DNA of 64,000 bases from Roseateles sp. YR242 (GTDB lineage: Bacteria; Pseudomonadota; Gammaproteobacteria; Burkholderiales; Burkholderiaceae_C): contig NZ_FOAV01000006.1 of the NCBI RefSeq assembly GCF_900109745.1, positions 124,001 through 188,000 of the forward strand. The letters are read 5' to 3'. Under the pieces are notes generated by a model, which saw only the letters and a list, made by a program, of their open reading frames with translations, ran no database searches and was not told the DNA's origin. Positions 63,327-64,000 of the stretch are shown in pieces; the stretch's first letter is position 1; every line of letters begins with the position of its first letter. The translations under genes and the position numbers were made by a program.

Positions 63327-64000
63327 ATGAAGACCGCGCCCATCGTCCCGGCCCGCGTTGATTTCCCCGACGCGGCCCCACCAGACCCGGCCCTCCCAGA
63401 TACGGCCCTCACACAGGCGCCCGATTCTGGCGACGCCCAGCACGCCCGTGCCAGCGCCTTCGCGCAGGCCGGGCATGTTTTTTTGCGCGGTAACGCGTTG
63501 CCTGGCCGCTGGGCGGGGCGCCCTCGCTTTGTGGTGCTGGAGACCGGCTTCGGGCTGGGCAACAACTTCCTGGCCACCTGGGCCGCGTGGCGGCACGATC
63601 CTCAACGCTGTGAGCGGCTGATCTTCGTCAGCATCGAGAAGCACCCGCTGCGCCGCGACGATCTGGTTCAGGCTCACGCGCAGTCGCCGGAACCCCGACT
63701 CGCCCGGGCCCTGATCGATGCCTGGCCTGCGCTCACCCCCAACCTCCATACCCTGGACTTCGAGGACGGCCGCGTCCGGCTGATGCTGGCCTTGGGGGAT
63801 GCACGAGATTGGCTGCCGGCCCTGGTCGCGCAGGCCGATGCGTTCTACCTCGACGGCTCCCCAGCGGCAGCGAATCCCGAGCTGTGGGAGTCCGGTCTGT
63901 TCAAGCAGATCGCTCGCCTGGCCGCACCGGGTGCCACGGCCTCGACCTGGTGTCTGGCGCGCCCGGTGCACGACGCGCTGGCCGCTGTGGGCTTCCGCGT
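63327..64000 (+). CDS. mnmC: tRNA 5-methylaminomethyl-2-thiouridine methyltransferase, MnmC N-terminal part (3' end outside window)
   Basis: The first 224 residues of MnmC, cut off by the window edge. The frame from the ATG at 63327 stays open to the end. The methyltransferase (MnmD) domain is recognised from FVVLETGFGLGNNFLATWAAWR (SAM loop), the FVSIEKHPLRRDDL acidic strand, LMLALGDARDWLPAL and AFYLDGSSPAANPELWESGL, the counterpart of the DGFxPxxNPxMW motif. It completes the wobble-uridine modification of several tRNAs. Whether the FAD-dependent second domain is fused cannot be seen. Confidence 0.88.
   Translation, partial: MKTAPIVPARVDFPDAAPPDPALPDTALTQAPDSGDAQHARASAFAQAGHVFLRGNALPGRWAGRPRFVVLETGFGLGNNFLATWAAWRHDPQRCERLIFVSIEKHPLRRDDLVQAHAQSPEPRLARALIDAWPALTPNLHTLDFEDGRVRLMLALGDARDWLPALVAQADAFYLDGSPAAANPELWESGLFKQIARLAAPGATASTWCLARPVHDALAAVGFR

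Noticed and set aside
61595-63577. A 660-codon minus-strand frame opposite the RhlE helicase and mnmC start
   Set aside because: Low-complexity Ala/Thr/His sequence mirroring the Gly-rich helicase tail; no family resemblance.

Overview
The window is a chromosomal segment of a high-GC betaproteobacterium. The gene set and gene order (intracellular PHB depolymerase beside an RnfB-like ferredoxin and nth; zapA-6S RNA-EVE; trxB/Crp-like/ftsK/lolA/rarA; rpmB-rpmG; scoAB) fit Burkholderiales, most likely the Roseateles/Mitsuaria/Rubrivivax-Leptothrix side. The taxonomic call is inference from protein resemblance. I see no rRNA, tRNA, CRISPR array, prophage or complete insertion sequence. About 60 protein genes are supported, plus one 6S RNA and one strong candidate riboswitch.

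Layout. 1-7.6 kb: end of an aromatic/aspartate aminotransferase, then the overlapping genes phaZ-rsxB-nth, a coiled-coil protein with zapA, 6S RNA, an EVE-domain protein, a PAS protein with a degenerate GGDEF domain, rpsU, a YqeY protein and a small DUF442-type phosphatase. 7.9-14.8 kb: TRAP small and large permeases without a binding protein, a giant propeller-type sensor kinase without a response regulator, and a solute-binding protein without permeases. 14.8-22 kb: rarA, lolA and ftsK on the minus strand, a Crp/Fnr regulator divergent from trxB, then rpmB-rpmG. 22-32 kb: DUF3016 protein, acs, UPF0114 protein, nhaA with a structured leader, a small lipoprotein, a graveyard of gene fragments (possible toxin tail with possible immunity gene, IS30-type transposase remnant), class I fumarase, an MscS channel and a histone-deacetylase-like hydrolase. 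32-40 kb: moxR-DUF58-tgpA operon, mltB and comEC.

41.2-44.8 kb holds the most interesting unit: five minus-strand genes (acyl-CoA-dehydrogenase-like, PIG-L deacetylase, NodS-like methyltransferase, family 2 glycosyltransferase, small three-helix membrane protein). Every junction overlaps by 1 to 13 bases. It looks like a compact, translationally coupled pathway with no obvious named product. 44.9-56.7 kb: RidA, dsbB, LysE-type exporter, gamma-glutamyltransferase, PhoD phosphatase, LuxR regulator, the DUF1501/DUF1800 secreted pair, and scoAB with a divergent PAS-LuxR regulator. 56.9-64 kb: HU-like protein, a B12-binding radical SAM protein, an EF-hand/polyproline protein, an OmpR-type regulator, an RhlE-type helicase and the start of mnmC.

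Two patterns cut across the window. Short tandem duplications of 9-21 bp, usually in frame, are common inside genes (signal peptides, linkers, tails). Several promoters with a TAGAAT -10 box have an inverted repeat abutting or overlapping that box, most strikingly at trxB. Metabolically, phaZ, acs, scoAB and fumarase fit a cell that stores and mobilises polyhydroxybutyrate through ketone bodies and acetate.
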